A stretch of DNA of 36,701 nucleotides, from NCBI GenBank assembly GCA_021779955.1, contig JAJXZS010000050.1:225237-261937 (forward strand), given 5' to 3'. Position numbers and translations under genes: made by a program. Positions within the stretch are counted from its first letter, which is position 1, and the number at the start of each line of letters is the position of its first letter. The stretch is from Chloroflexota bacterium (GTDB lineage: Bacteria; Chloroflexota; Anaerolineae; Anaerolineales; Anaerolineaceae). The notes beneath the pieces were generated by a model that was not told the origin of the DNA, ran no database searches, and saw nothing but the letters and a program-made list of their open reading frames with translations. Below, piece after piece: positions 7,408 through 16,016 of the stretch.

Positions 7408-10209
7408 TCAGCCTTTGTATTGTTTCGGTAATGGGGTCATACTCCCCCAGTTTACACCACTTTTCGCTTCGGTAAGCAGTGGAATGGAAAGTGTTGCAGC
7501 TTCGCTCATGGTCTTCTGCACAACGAGTGCTGTTTCTTCCAGTTCTTTCTCGGGAACTTCGAGCACGAGCTCGTCGTGCACCTGCAGGAGCATCTTTGCT
7601 TTGAGCTTGGCCTTCTCCAATGCAGGTGGAACGTTGATCATGGCAATCTTCATGATATCTGCTGCAGTGCCTTGTAACGGAGCGTTCACTGCCTCGCGTT
7701 CTTCGCTGCGCCTAATATTGACGTTCGAGGTGGTAGCCAGGTTGGGGAAGTAACGCCTGCGTCCCATCATCGTTTCGACGTATCCCTGCTTTGCTGCCTG
7801 GACACGCAGGCCATCGAGGAAGCTCTTGACCTTGGGGAAATGTTCGAAGTATTCGCGAACGAAGTTCTCTGCTTCACCCAATGTCAGATTGGTACCGCGG
7901 CTCAGGCCAAAACTGCTCATGCCGTAGATGAGGCCAAAATTGACAGCCTTGGCATGGCGCCGCTGTTCCGGGGTGACCTTGTCCAGGGGGATGCCGTTGA
8001 CGGCAGCTGCGGTTGTGGCGTGGATGTCTTGACCGGCGCGGAAGGCATCGAGCATCGCCTTGTCGCCCGAAAGGTGTGCCACGATACGCAGTTCGATCTG
8101 CGAATAATCCACCGAAAGGAGCACCGAGCCAGGGTCGGCGATGAAGGCATTGCGAATGCGCCTGCCAATTTCAGTGCGCACCGGGATGTTCTGAAGGTTC
8201 GGGTCGTTGGAAGCCAGGCGGCCTGTCACCGAACCGGTCTGATTGTAACTCGTGTGCACTCTTCCGTCTTTGGGGTTGACCGCTTCCGGAAGCGAGTCAA
8301 TGTAGGTTGATTTGAGTTTGGCAAGTTCGCGATATTCCAGGATCTTGTCCACAACGGGATGCTGCCCGCTAAGCTCGTCCAAAACAGCTGCCGACGTGGA
8401 ATAGTGACCGCTGGAGGTCTTCTTGCGTGCATCGGGAGGGGTGAGCTTGAGCGTTTCGAAGAGGACCTTGGAGAGCTGCTGGGTCGAATTCAGGTTGAAG
8501 GAGTAACCAACTGACTCAAACACGTCCTTTGCGATTTCATCAAGACGTTTTCCGAACTCGCCGCCCATTTTCTTGAGGTATGGAATGTCCAGGGCGATCC
8601 CGGCGCTCTCCATGTGCATCAGCACAGGCACGAGGGGCATTTCGATCTTGTCGAACACATTGGAGGTCTTGGTTTCATCGAGCTTTTCCCGCAGTACCGG
8701 CACGAGGCGGAGTGAGACCTCTGCATCAGCCGCGGCGTATGGAGCAGCATTTTCGATTGCCACGGTGTCCATCGTGGTCTGATTCTTACCGCTGCCGATC
8801 AACTCTTCGATATGCGTCATCGACAGATCGAGGTAGGTGCCGGCCATGTCTTTCAAGCCGAACGCGCGCGATGCTGGGTCGATCAACCAGCCGGCGATCA
8901 TGGTGTCGAATTTGATCGGGCTGACGCTCAACCCGTTTTGCTCGAGGAGCAGGCCGTCATACTTCAGGTTGGCGCCCACCTTGGCTTTTTGGGAATCCGT
9001 CAGCACAGGGCGGAGCGCATCGAGCACCTGGTCGATCGGTAACTGAGCCTTTGCGTTCTTGTGTCCGAGGGGGATGTAATAGCCTGTACCTTCTTTGACT
9101 GAGAGGGACATTCCCACAAGCTTTGCGAGCAGCGGGTCGATGGAGGTAGATTCGGTATCCAATGCGATCACGTCCGATTTATCCAACAGTTCGACGAGTT
9201 CTTTGAGTTTTTCAGGCGAATCGACGACGATCGTCTCCAACTGATAGGAGGTTGCCAGGCCGACTTTCTTGACCTCTTCACCAAAAAGATTGAGCTGACC
9301 ACGGGCGCCTGTGCTTTTGGAAAGGGGCGCCAGGACGGTGTGCAGCCTGGGGGCAAGTGAGCGGAATTCGAGTTCGCGGAAGAGCGCTTCGATGGCAGGG
9401 GCATTGATATGGTCGGTGCGTGCATCGTCAAGCTTGAGGGTAATGGATACGTTGGTACGGATGGTGGCCAGGTTCTGGCTCAGGTATGCCGAGTCCTTGC
9501 CGCTTTCAAGTTTGGAGGCAAAGCGGGCAGGAATCTCGGAAATATGCGCATAGATGTTATCGAGGGTGTGGTATTGCTCGAGCAATGAGACGGCGGTCTT
9601 CTCGCCGATCCCTGGCACGCCAGGAATGTTATCTGAATGATCGCCAACCAGGGCTTTGTAATCGATCACCTGGTTTGGCTCGACGCCCAGGCTGGCTTTG
9701 ACATCTGCGGCTGTGAAATTCTTGGCTTCCGAAAGCTTGTTGCCTGCGAGGTTGATGACGATTCGGTCGTCCACCAGTTGCAGCAAGTCGCGGTCCCCGG
9801 TGATAATCTTTACCCCAAATCCTTCAGCCACTGCCTGTTTTGCGATGGTCCCGAGGATGTCATCGGCTTCAACGCCTTCCTTTTCCAGTCTTGGCACGTG
9901 GAAAGCATCCACAAGTTGGCGAATGCGTTCCACCTGAGGGCGCATGTCGTCTGGCATCTTGGCGCGGGTGGCCTTGTATGCCGGGAAGAGGTCGTTGCGG
10001 AAGGTTTTACCCGTATCGAAGGCAACTGCCAGGTATTCGGGTTTCTCCTGCTCCAATAAGCGCAGCAGCACCGATGTAAATCCATAGACAGCTGCAGTGG
10101 GTTCTCCCTTGCTTGTGGACAGCCGCGTATTTGGCTGCCCGGCGGTAAGGGCAAAATAGGTTCGATAAGCCAGTGCATGGCCGTCAATTAAGTACAGAAT
10201 AGGAGGCAT
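7408..10209 (-). CDS. polA: DNA polymerase I
   Basis: PolA fills gaps, removes RNA primers and works in excision repair. All three domains are present in 933 aa. The N-terminal 5' nuclease (about 1-290) has the GDRDLLQL and YKALVGDHSDNIPGVPGIGEKTA-type region (GDHSDN then GIGEKTA). The 3'-5' exonuclease keeps its metal ligands: D351 and E353 in LDTES, Asp in NLKYD, and the Tyr/Asp pair in YAAADAE. This proofreading domain therefore looks active, unlike that of Taq. The polymerase domain has motif A (DYSQIELR), motif B (RRHAKAVNFGLIYG) and motif C (VHDE, H878-E880). AGGAG lies about 7 bases before the ATG. It is the second gene of an operon, 21 bases after the receiver protein. Confidence 0.98.
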   Translation of the reverse strand: MPPILYLIDGHALAYRTYFALTAGQPNTRLSTSKGEPTAAVYGFTSVLLRLLEQEKPEYLAVAFDTGKTFRNDLFPAYKATRAKMPDDMRPQVERIRQLVDAFHVPRLEKEGVEADDILGTIAKQAVAEGFGVKIITGDRDLLQLVDDRIVINLAGNKLSEAKNFTAADVKASLGVEPNQVIDYKALVGDHSDNIPGVPGIGEKTAVSLLEQYHTLDNIYAHISEIPARFASKLESGKDSAYLSQNLATIRTNVSITLKLDDARTDHINAPAIEALFRELEFRSLAPRLHTVLAPLSKSTGARGQLNLFGEEVKKVGLATSYQLETIVVDSPEKLKELVELLDKSDVIALDTESTSIDPLLAKLVGMSLSVKEGTGYYIPLGHKNAKAQLPIDQVLDALRPVLTDSQKAKVGANLKYDGLLLEQNGLSVSPIKFDTMIAGWLIDPASRAFGLKDMAGTYLDLSMTHIEELIGSGKNQTTMDTVAIENAAPYAAADAEVSLRLVPVLREKLDETKTSNVFDKIEMPLVPVLMHMESAGIALDIPYLKKMGGEFGKRLDEIAKDVFESVGYSFNLNSTQQLSKVLFETLKLTPPDARKKTSSGHYSTSAAVLDELSGQHPVVDKILEYRELAKLKSTYIDSLPEAVNPKDGRVHTSYNQTGSVTGRLASNDPNLQNIPVRTEIGRRIRNAFIADPGSVLLSVDYSQIELRIVAHLSGDKAMLDAFRAGQDIHATTAAAVNGIPLDKVTPEQRRHAKAVNFGLIYGMSSFGLSRGTNLTLGEAENFVREYFEHFPKVKSFLDGLRVQAAKQGYVETMMGRRRYFPNLATTSNVNIRRSEEREAVNAPLQGTAADIMKIAMINVPPALEKAKLKAKMLLQVHDELVLEVPEKELEETALVVQKTMSEAATLSIPLLTEAKSGVNWGSMTPLPKQYKG

Positions 10210-10230
10210 GATCTTTCTCCTGGGAAATCC

Positions 10231-11769
10231 TTATCGTGTTTCCTGAGAATCAGAGTTCTTCTGACTTCTGAACCTGAGGAATTGTTCGATCACCCTGCCC
10301 GAAGGCGGTTGGCCGCCGCTCAAAATCCAGTACCCGGGTGCCCAAAATGGAACATTCCCGCCGACGATCTCCGGGAAATCGGCCGCCAGTTGCTGGCTGG
10401 TTGCACCTTTGACTGCATCGATCACTTTGGCCGGGCTGTTTTCAACAGGCAGGCGCACCGTCCAAAAAGCGTATAACGGGCGGACGGTGAGGTGGGCCAG
10501 CAGCCATCCCTGGTTCAAGTGGATTTCGCGTATGAGGGCTGATGTCGTCTCCCCGAGTTTTGGCGTGAGCAGGATCTTGCCATCGGCGGGCACGATCAAA
10601 CAGTGGTAGGTCGATAGCAATTCATCCGGCGTTGCTGCTTCGGGCAATTCTTCAGCTTGAGTAGCCGCTTCGTCAGCGGCTGCGGACTCGGCAACCGGTT
10701 CGCTTACTTGCTCGATCGTCATCGCCGGTTGGGCAGTTGATTGTGCAAACCGCACCGGTATGGGTTGGGTATCTGCAAGCGAAGCTTGAAATGGATTTGA
10801 AGGTGCGGGTTCTTGACTGATCTCGACATCGTTGAATTCGAGGATCCACTGCGCGTGATCCTCGGTGGGAGGGGTTGCCGGGGTTTCGAGGTCAGACAAA
10901 TCGGTAATGCCCCCGTCCTCTTTTTCAATTCCTTCTTCAGGTAAGATTTGTGAGACCGCGAGGGTGTGGTTGGCATCTTCGCTCTTGGTCCGGGCATAGC
11001 GCCCGATCATATAGGCATCACGCACTTTCGAGGTTTCGCGGCGGATCGTAGGCAAGTCCACACTGGCAGGGTAAGTAAAAACGAGGAGTGCGTCGCCGCC
11101 GAGTGGAAGCGCGTAAGTAAGCTGCGCTCCAAGCTCTCCATCGACTCGCATGAAGCGGCAGATTTCACAGTTCTTGAAGGTTTTCCATTGCTCCGATATG
11201 TAGTCGATCACCCTTTGAGCCTCGGCGGGCGGGAACCCCGCACTCTGGCTGACCAGATCACCCTTTTGAAAAATCATGCACGAAGCGGCGCTCGTCTTAG
11301 CAAGCAGATGCGACATTTCCTCCAGGCTGTCTTCAGGAACCGGGGCAATATCCCTGGAGATCGACTGCTGCAGCGATTCTCCATCGTTCGTCAAACTTTC
11401 GGGTGGCAGGGATTTCAAAAGAGTCTTCAGAAGGTCAGAGAGTTCTGGGGCAAAGAACGGCTTCTTGAGAATGCCATCGATCGGCAATTCATTGATCTCA
11501 GACACAATTGCGGAGCCTTCAGGCGAGTAGATGAGGATTTTGATTTCAGGTTGGATCTTCTTGAGATTGTAAACCAGCTGGGTTGCAGTAAGCTCGCTCT
11601 GATCCAGGTCGATGATTGCCACGTCGAAAACGCGATGGCGTACCATCGCCAGGGAACCATGAGCAGAGGTCACCCCTTGAACGTAATAACGTCCGCCTTC
11701 TTCAAGATTCGAGCGGATCTGTTCAATCAGGTTCGTATTCTTCGAGAGAGTTAGAATTGCTTTCTGCAT
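10231..11769 (-). CDS. Receiver-like/roadblock protein with degenerate IS200-type (Y1) transposase domain
   Basis: This is a 512-residue multidomain protein of unknown role. Residues 1-120 resemble a CheY receiver: D54 (IIDLD) sits at the phospho-acceptor position and K104-P105 (KKPF) at the conserved lysine. The acidic pair near the N terminus is missing (LTLSKNTN), so ordinary phosphorylation is doubtful. Residues about 148-255 look like a roadblock/LC7 fold (SCMIFQKGDLVSQSAG, LTYALPLGGDALLVFTYP). An acidic, Ala/Pro/Glu-rich linker follows. Residues about 388-502 align by eye with the TnpA domain of IS200/IS605: the KGATSQQLAADFPEI and FWAPGYWILSGGQPPSGRVIEQF blocks match. The HUH position reads LYAF (about 432-435) and the catalytic Tyr is Phe497. 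It heads the polA-TPR operon. Confidence 0.75.
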   Translation of the reverse strand: MQKAILTLSKNTNLIEQIRSNLEEGGRYYVQGVTSAHGSLAMVRHRVFDVAIIDLDQSELTATQLVYNLKKIQPEIKILIYSPEGSAIVSEINELPIDGILKKPFFAPELSDLLKTLLKSLPPESLTNDGESLQQSISRDIAPVPEDSLEEMSHLLAKTSAASCMIFQKGDLVSQSAGFPPAEAQRVIDYISEQWKTFKNCEICRFMRVDGELGAQLTYALPLGGDALLVFTYPASVDLPTIRRETSKVRDAYMIGRYARTKSEDANHTLAVSQILPEEGIEKEDGGITDLSDLETPATPPTEDHAQWILEFNDVEISQEPAPSNPFQASLADTQPIPVRFAQSTAQPAMTIEQVSEPVAESAAADEAATQAEELPEAATPDELLSTYHCLIVPADGKILLTPKLGETTSALIREIHLNQGWLLAHLTVRPLYAFWTVRLPVENSPAKVIDAVKGATSQQLAADFPEIVGGNVPFWAPGYWILSGGQPPSGRVIEQFLRFRSQKNSDSQETR

Positions 11770-11776
11770 CTTAAAA

Positions 11777-11805
11777 AGTGTATCACGTGGCTAAATTGGG
11801 TGCAA
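11777..11805 (-). promoter_or_regulatory. Promoter of the receiver-polA-TPR operon
   Basis: TTGCAC (11800-11805), a 17-base spacer, then TACACT (11777-11782), preceded by TG for an extended -10 element. The predicted start is at about 11770, directly before the ATG at 11769, giving a leaderless message. Confidence 0.65.
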
Positions 11806-11836
11806 GTAAAGTGCCGCCAGGGCAATCCGTTTTTAC

Positions 11837-11865
11837 TCGTCAACCTCACGTTCTTGTGGGATAAT
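11837..11865 (+). promoter_or_regulatory. Probable promoter of the wecC-wecB cluster
   Basis: TCGTCA (11837-11842), a 17-base spacer, then GATAAT (11860-11865). It lies divergent to the polA-operon promoter in the same 120-base intergenic region, and starts a leader of about 20 bases with AAAGGA before the ATG. Confidence 0.45.
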
Positions 11866-11890
11866 CGTACCTATCTACGTTGCAAAGGAT

Positions 11891-13171
11891 ATGCCTGTGA
11901 GATTCTCTTCCATTTGTGTTATCGGATTGGGTTATATTGGTCTGCCAACGGCGAGCACTTTCGCTACCCACGGAATACGGGTGTTCGGCGTGGACAGCAA
12001 TCCCGCTGTGATCAAATCTCTACAAAATGGCCAGGTACATATCTATGAGCCGGGCTTGAATGAAGTCGTCAGCCAGGCGCTGACTTCAGGCAACCTGAAG
12101 ATCTCAGCTAAGCCCGAGGTTGCCGATGCATTCATCATCGCCGTTCCAACCCCCTTTTACGACGACAAGAAAGCCGATATGCGTTTCGTCACTTCGGCGG
12201 CAGAATCCATTGTGCCTGTGCTGCGCGAGGGTAACCTGGTGGTGCTGGAATCCACATCGCCTCCGCTGACTACACGCGATCTTGTCCTGCCAATTCTCGA
12301 AAAATCAGGTCTCAAGGCAGGCAGGGATTTCAAACTGGCATACTCGCCCGAGCGGGTTCTCCCCGGGCAGATTATGCGTGAGCTGGTCGAGAATGCACGC
12401 GTCATTGGCGGTATCGACGCGGCATCTGCAGAAGCCGGACGCGACCTCTATGCGACGTTCGTGCGCGGTGAAATTGTGCTTACTGATTCGACCACTTCCG
12501 AAATGGTCAAGTTGATGGAAAACACTTACCGCGATATCAACATCGCAATTGCCAATGAATTCTCGAGGCTTGCTGATCGCTTCGGAGTTGATGTGTGGGA
12601 AGCGATCCAGATTGCCAACAGGCATCCGCGGGTGAAGATCCTGAATCCCGGGCCTGGGGTGGGTGGCCATTGTATCAGTGTGGATCCGTGGTTCTTCGTC
12701 GAAGCCGCACCCGATATCACGCCTTTGATCCTCACGGCGCGCAAGGTGAACGACGGCCAGCCCAGGTTCGTGGTCAAACTGGTCGAAAAAGCCATGCTTC
12801 AGGCCAAGTCGAAGAAGATCGCCTGCCTTGGACTTGCCTTTAAACCTGATGTCGATGATTTGCGTGAAAGTCCCGCCGTTGACGTTGCGAGGCTTCTTGC
12901 CGAAGCGGGCAGCGAAGTGACGGTTTTAGAGCCTTTCAATACGAATTTCGAGGTAAAAGGTGCACATAACTGCGCAACACTCGAGGAAGCCATCAAGGAT
13001 GCCCAGGTGATCGTTCTGCTGGTGAACCACTCGCAATTCAGAAATATCGATCCCGCTGCTCTGGCAAAACTGACCGCTGCCCGGACCGTGGTGGACACCG
13101 TCAATGCCTGGAATGCAAATGCATTCTCTGCAGCCGGATTCAAAGTGTTCAGGCTGGGTGTTGGCAAATAG
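11891..13171 (+). CDS. wecC: UDP-N-acetyl-D-mannosamine dehydrogenase
   Basis: WecC oxidises UDP-ManNAc to UDP-ManNAcA with two NAD+, supplying a uronic acid for surface polysaccharide. The 426-residue protein has an N-terminal Rossmann motif (VIGLGYIGLPTA, residues 10-21), an AVPTPF segment, the YSPERVLPG signature (151-159), and the catalytic cysteine C261 in GPGVGGHCISVDPWF. A C-terminal UDP-binding domain follows (LGLAFKPDVDDLRESPA). The VDPWF end of the cysteine motif favours the ManNAc enzyme over UDP-glucose dehydrogenase. AAAGGAT precedes the ATG closely. It lies 24 bases before wecB, whose product makes its substrate, so the pair forms one pathway unit. Confidence 0.93.
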   Translation: MPVRFSSICVIGLGYIGLPTASTFATHGIRVFGVDSNPAVIKSLQNGQVHIYEPGLNEVVSQALTSGNLKISAKPEVADAFIIAVPTPFYDDKKADMRFVTSAAESIVPVLREGNLVVLESTSPPLTTRDLVLPILEKSGLKAGRDFKLAYSPERVLPGQIMRELVENARVIGGIDAASAEAGRDLYATFVRGEIVLTDSTTSEMVKLMENTYRDINIAIANEFSRLADRFGVDVWEAIQIANRHPRVKILNPGPGVGGHCISVDPWFFVEAAPDITPLILTARKVNDGQPRFVVKLVEKAMLQAKSKKIACLGLAFKPDVDDLRESPAVDVARLLAEAGSEVTVLEPFNTNFEVKGAHNCATLEEAIKDAQVIVLLVNHSQFRNIDPAALAKLTAARTVVDTVNAWNANAFSAAGFKVFRLGVGK

Positions 13172-13195
13172 CTCGCAGTTCCCGGAGGTCCTTAC

Positions 13196-14332
13196 GTGAC
13201 AGATCAACTGCGCGTCCTCTCGATTTTCGGCACACGTCCGGAAGCGGTTAAGATGGCTCCGGTGGTCAAGGCGTTGGCGGCCGAGAATTCGATCGAATCA
13301 CGCATCTGCGTGACCGCTCAGCATCGTGAGATGCTGGACCAGGTGCTTGGTTTATTTAGCATTCATGCAGATATTGATCTCAACCTGATGCGTCCGAATC
13401 AATCGCTGGCAAAACTGACTGCCAGCATTCTGACCCACCTGGAACCTGTGCTGAAGGATGAGAAACCCCATTGGGTGCTCGTCCAGGGCGATACAACGAC
13501 TGTGATGGCCACTGCCCTTGCAGCTTTCTACCAGGGAATCCGCGTTGGCCACGTCGAAGCAGGATTGCGGACCGGCGACAAGCGCCAACCTTTCCCGGAA
13601 GAGATCAACCGCCACATCGCCAGCGTGATTGCGGATCTCCATTTTGCGCCAACCGAACGTAGCCGCAACAACCTGCTCGCCGAGGGCGTGGAAGAATGGC
13701 GCATCAAGGTGACTGGGAATACTGTCATCGATGCACTCCACCAGATTTCCGAGACACCCATGCCTGAAGAAGTGACCCGCTGGTTGTTCGAGTGGGGCAT
13801 TTCCACCGGGGGGCGCAGATTGATCCTGGTGACTGCTCACAGGCGCGAAAACTTTGGCGAGCCCATCGAACATATCTGCGCTGCGCTCAAGCAGCTCTCT
13901 GAAAGATACAACGGAAAGATATCCATCGCTTATCCTGTGCACCTCAACCCGAATATCCAAAATCCGGTCCGCCGGTTGTTGGGTAATGTGCCGGGAATTT
14001 ATCTGCTTCCACCGCTCGAATATATCAGCCTGGTGCATCTGCAGAAGCAGGCGGCTGTGGTGCTGACGGATTCGGGAGGCATCCAGGAAGAAGCGCCTGC
14101 CTTTGGCAAGCCCACCTTGGTGTTGCGCGAAAAGACCGAGCGGCCTGAAGGGGTGACTGCCGGGGTTCTCAGACTCGTCGGCACTGACCCTGGCCGGATT
14201 GTTGCTGAAACTGCACGATTGCTGGATGACGCAGTCGCATACAATGAAATGGCGCACGCGTCCAATCCCTTTGGGGATGGACATGCTTCCGAGCGGATTG
14301 TCAAAGCCCTGCTCGATTACCAGGAAAGATAA
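13196..14332 (+). CDS. wecB: UDP-N-acetylglucosamine 2-epimerase (non-hydrolysing)
   Basis: WecB interconverts UDP-GlcNAc and UDP-ManNAc, the step before WecC. The 378-residue protein begins at GTG with GGAGG about 9 bases upstream. Family signatures are all visible: FGTRPEAVKMAPV (11-23), the QHREMLDQVL segment, VLVQGDTTTVMA around Asp99, GHVEAGLRTGD around Glu121, PFPEEINRH around Glu135-136, and LTDSGGIQEEAPAFGKP with LREKTERPEGV near the C terminus. It is placed between wecC and a glycosyltransferase, consistent with a surface glycan cluster; ligase, flippase and polymerase genes are not in the window. Confidence 0.96.
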   Translation: MTDQLRVLSIFGTRPEAVKMAPVVKALAAENSIESRICVTAQHREMLDQVLGLFSIHADIDLNLMRPNQSLAKLTASILTHLEPVLKDEKPHWVLVQGDTTTVMATALAAFYQGIRVGHVEAGLRTGDKRQPFPEEINRHIASVIADLHFAPTERSRNNLLAEGVEEWRIKVTGNTVIDALHQISETPMPEEVTRWLFEWGISTGGRRLILVTAHRRENFGEPIEHICAALKQLSERYNGKISIAYPVHLNPNIQNPVRRLLGNVPGIYLLPPLEYISLVHLQKQAAVVLTDSGGIQEEAPAFGKPTLVLREKTERPEGVTAGVLRLVGTDPGRIVAETARLLDDAVAYNEMAHASNPFGDGHASERIVKALLDYQER

Positions 14333-14380
14333 GCGCATCGGGGTAACTCTTCGATGGTTTATATTTTCATGAAATAATTC

Positions 14381-15424
14381 ATGGATGGCCCAATGGAAGA
14401 GCCTGTATCGAAGAGAATGATTTGCATGGTACCGCAAGCGCTTGGGCTTGGCGGCCCGGCATCGTTTCAGGCCCGGATGGCAGCAGGTCTGATTCGGCGT
14501 GGCATCGAAGTGAATCACGATCCGCTCGATCCTGCGGTAAGCGCTGTGCTTGTGATCGGCGGAACGAAAAAACTGGGTGAGCTCATGCGAGCTAAAAGGC
14601 GGGGTGTGCGGATCATTCAGCGCTTGAACGGCATGAATTGGGTCCATCGCAGGCGTTTCACAGGCATCCGGCATTTCGTCAGGGCGGAAACAGGCAACTG
14701 GCTGCTCGCATTTATTCGCAGTCGCCTGGCCGATGCGATTGCTTACCAGAGCGAATTCTCGCAACGCTGGTGGAATGATGCGCGAGGTGACGTAAAAGCC
14801 GCAGGGGTTGTCATTCACAACGGGGTCGATCTGTCCATCTACACGCCTTCAGGTCCACAGATCCCTCCAGCGGATAGATACAGGGTGCTGGTTGTGGAAG
14901 GCCACCTGGGCGGGGGATATGACCAGGGTCTGGCGACTGCGGTCAGGCTGGTCGATCTGCTCAACCGCCGCATGGACAAACCCGTCGAGTTATGTGTAGC
15001 GGGTGATACCCCGGAGTCGTTGAAAGCGCAGGTTGCGATGCCAGGGGTACAGATCCAATGGCTGGGAGTGGTCAGGCTGGATGAGATTCCTGCGCTCGAC
15101 CGGTCTGCGCATTTGCTCTTTTCGAGCGATATCAACGCTGCCTGTCCCAATTCGGTGGTCGAAGCCCTGGCTTGCGGGCTGCCCGCGGTCAGTTTTGATA
15201 CGGGTGCGCTGAGCGAACTGGTGACGCCTGAAGCGGGCTGCACTGCCCCATATGGCGGTGACCCCTGGAAACTCGAATTGCCGGATGTCCATGCCCTGGC
15301 AGACTGTGCTCAACAAATACTTGCAGCGCAGGGCAGTTACCGTGCCGGCGCAAGAGCGCGGGCCGAACAGGTGTTCAGCCTGGATTTGATGGTCGATAGG
15401 TATCTGGAAGTCTTGCTTCCGTAG
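14381..15424 (+). CDS. Glycosyltransferase, GT4-like
   Basis: This is a 347-residue retaining glycosyltransferase with a GT-B fold, probably adding a sugar to a lipid- or protein-linked glycan at the cytoplasmic membrane face. The N-terminal domain shows the Gly-rich acceptor loop (ALGLGGPASFQARMAAGL). The C-terminal nucleotide-binding domain has VVIHNGVDLSIYTP at the domain junction, then the EX7E-type region PNSVVEALACGLPAVSFDTGALSELV with its conserved Glu residues. It lies 48 bases after wecB on the same strand, so ManNAcA transfer is possible but unproven. The start is uncertain: ATG codons at 14381 and 14393 are both plausible, and there is no strong Shine-Dalgarno sequence. Confidence 0.85.
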   Translation: MDGPMEEPVSKRMICMVPQALGLGGPASFQARMAAGLIRRGIEVNHDPLDPAVSAVLVIGGTKKLGELMRAKRRGVRIIQRLNGMNWVHRRRFTGIRHFVRAETGNWLLAFIRSRLADAIAYQSEFSQRWWNDARGDVKAAGVVIHNGVDLSIYTPSGPQIPPADRYRVLVVEGHLGGGYDQGLATAVRLVDLLNRRMDKPVELCVAGDTPESLKAQVAMPGVQIQWLGVVRLDEIPALDRSAHLLFSSDINAACPNSVVEALACGLPAVSFDTGALSELVTPEAGCTAPYGGDPWKLELPDVHALADCAQQILAAQGSYRAGARARAEQVFSLDLMVDRYLEVLLP

Positions 15425-15445
15425 CGAACGGAGGCTTATTACTTT
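15415..15445 (+). terminator. Terminator of the wecC-wecB-glycosyltransferase cluster
   Basis: An 8-bp stem with one G-U pair (15415-15422 with 15428-15435, loop AGCGA) is followed by TTATTACTTT. It overlaps the last codons and stop of the glycosyltransferase and lies directly before the tandem stop codons of the convergent phosphoribosyltransferase. Confidence 0.6.
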
Positions 15446-15945
15446 CCCGGTAAGATTCCCTCGGGACCGCGCGAAATCTCCCACGGATAAACGATATATG
15501 CATCGGTGATCGCTGCGTAGTAATTCGGGCGGGAAGGCGCAAATAAGTTGCGATGCGGATTGAAGTGCAGCACGCAGGTCAAGGGCATGGCCGCCATTCC
15601 ACTCAACCGGCTGCGCACGGCATTGATCGTCCGCCCAGACCCCCAAACATCATCCACAATGAGGATTCTCTTGCCACGCACCAGGCTCTCTTCGGGAAAT
15701 TGTAAAAAATAAGGCCAGGCGGCCATCTTGTGCTTGCTGGCATCAGAGGGCGTGTGTATTTCGGAGGGAAAATCGACCGATGCAGTCAATATCTGATTGA
15801 TATGCATGGCCTCGGCAAGCATTCCCCCTGGAATGATCCCCCCGCAAGTGATCATCAACAATGCATCGAATTCCTTGTCGAATTGAGGCATCAGGTGATC
15901 GATCAGTTGGTCAACCTGATTCCAGGTGATGATTTCTTGGCGCAT
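15439..15945 (-). CDS. Purine/xanthine-type phosphoribosyltransferase
   Basis: This type I phosphoribosyltransferase (168 aa) transfers ribose 5-phosphate from PRPP to a nucleobase, as in purine salvage. The PRPP-binding motif is clear (RILIVDDVWGSGRTI, about residues 93-107), and the first loop reads ITCGGIIPGGMLAE near residue 33. The distant resemblance is to hypoxanthine or xanthine-guanine phosphoribosyltransferases; the base specificity cannot be read. ATG at 15945 is chosen because GAGGG lies just upstream and a perfect TATAAT lies 30 bases before it. The longer frame back to 16023 would run through that box and overlap the divergent gene. Tandem TAA stops end the gene. Confidence 0.8.
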   Translation of the reverse strand: MRQEIITWNQVDQLIDHLMPQFDKEFDALLMITCGGIIPGGMLAEAMHINQILTASVDFPSEIHTPSDASKHKMAAWPYFLQFPEESLVRGKRILIVDDVWGSGRTINAVRSRLSGMAAMPLTCVLHFNPHRNLFAPSRPNYYAAITDAYIVYPWEISRGPEGILPGK

Positions 15946-15975
15946 GAAGCCCTCGAACTCTGGATTTAGATTATT

Positions 15976-15981
15976 ATTATA
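15976..15981 (-). promoter_or_regulatory. TATAAT -10 box for the phosphoribosyltransferase
   Basis: A perfect minus-strand TATAAT sits 30 bases before the chosen ATG. No convincing -35 box was found at 16-18 bases. The same A/T-rich run (15971-15982) may also serve the divergent phosphodiesterase gene. Confidence 0.45.
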
Positions 15982-16016
15982 GCGTGTTTTGGACTCGCAG
16001 GATGAGGTAGGGGAAG

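Noticed and set aside
10231-10608. An IS200/IS605 insertion inside the receiver gene.
   Set aside because: The Y1-like domain is in frame with conserved upstream domains, lacks catalytic residues, and no end hairpins or tnpB are present; it is a protein domain, not a mobile element.
10966-11754. A 262-codon plus-strand open frame opposite the receiver-like protein gene.
   Set aside because: No family resemblance and no ribosome binding site; the opposite strand has three recognisable domains and a promoter.
13352-14818. A 488-codon open frame on the minus strand opposite wecB and the glycosyltransferase gene.
   Set aside because: Its product is His/Arg/Cys-rich without any recognisable domain, and it lies wholly opposite two well-supported genes; it is a codon-bias shadow.
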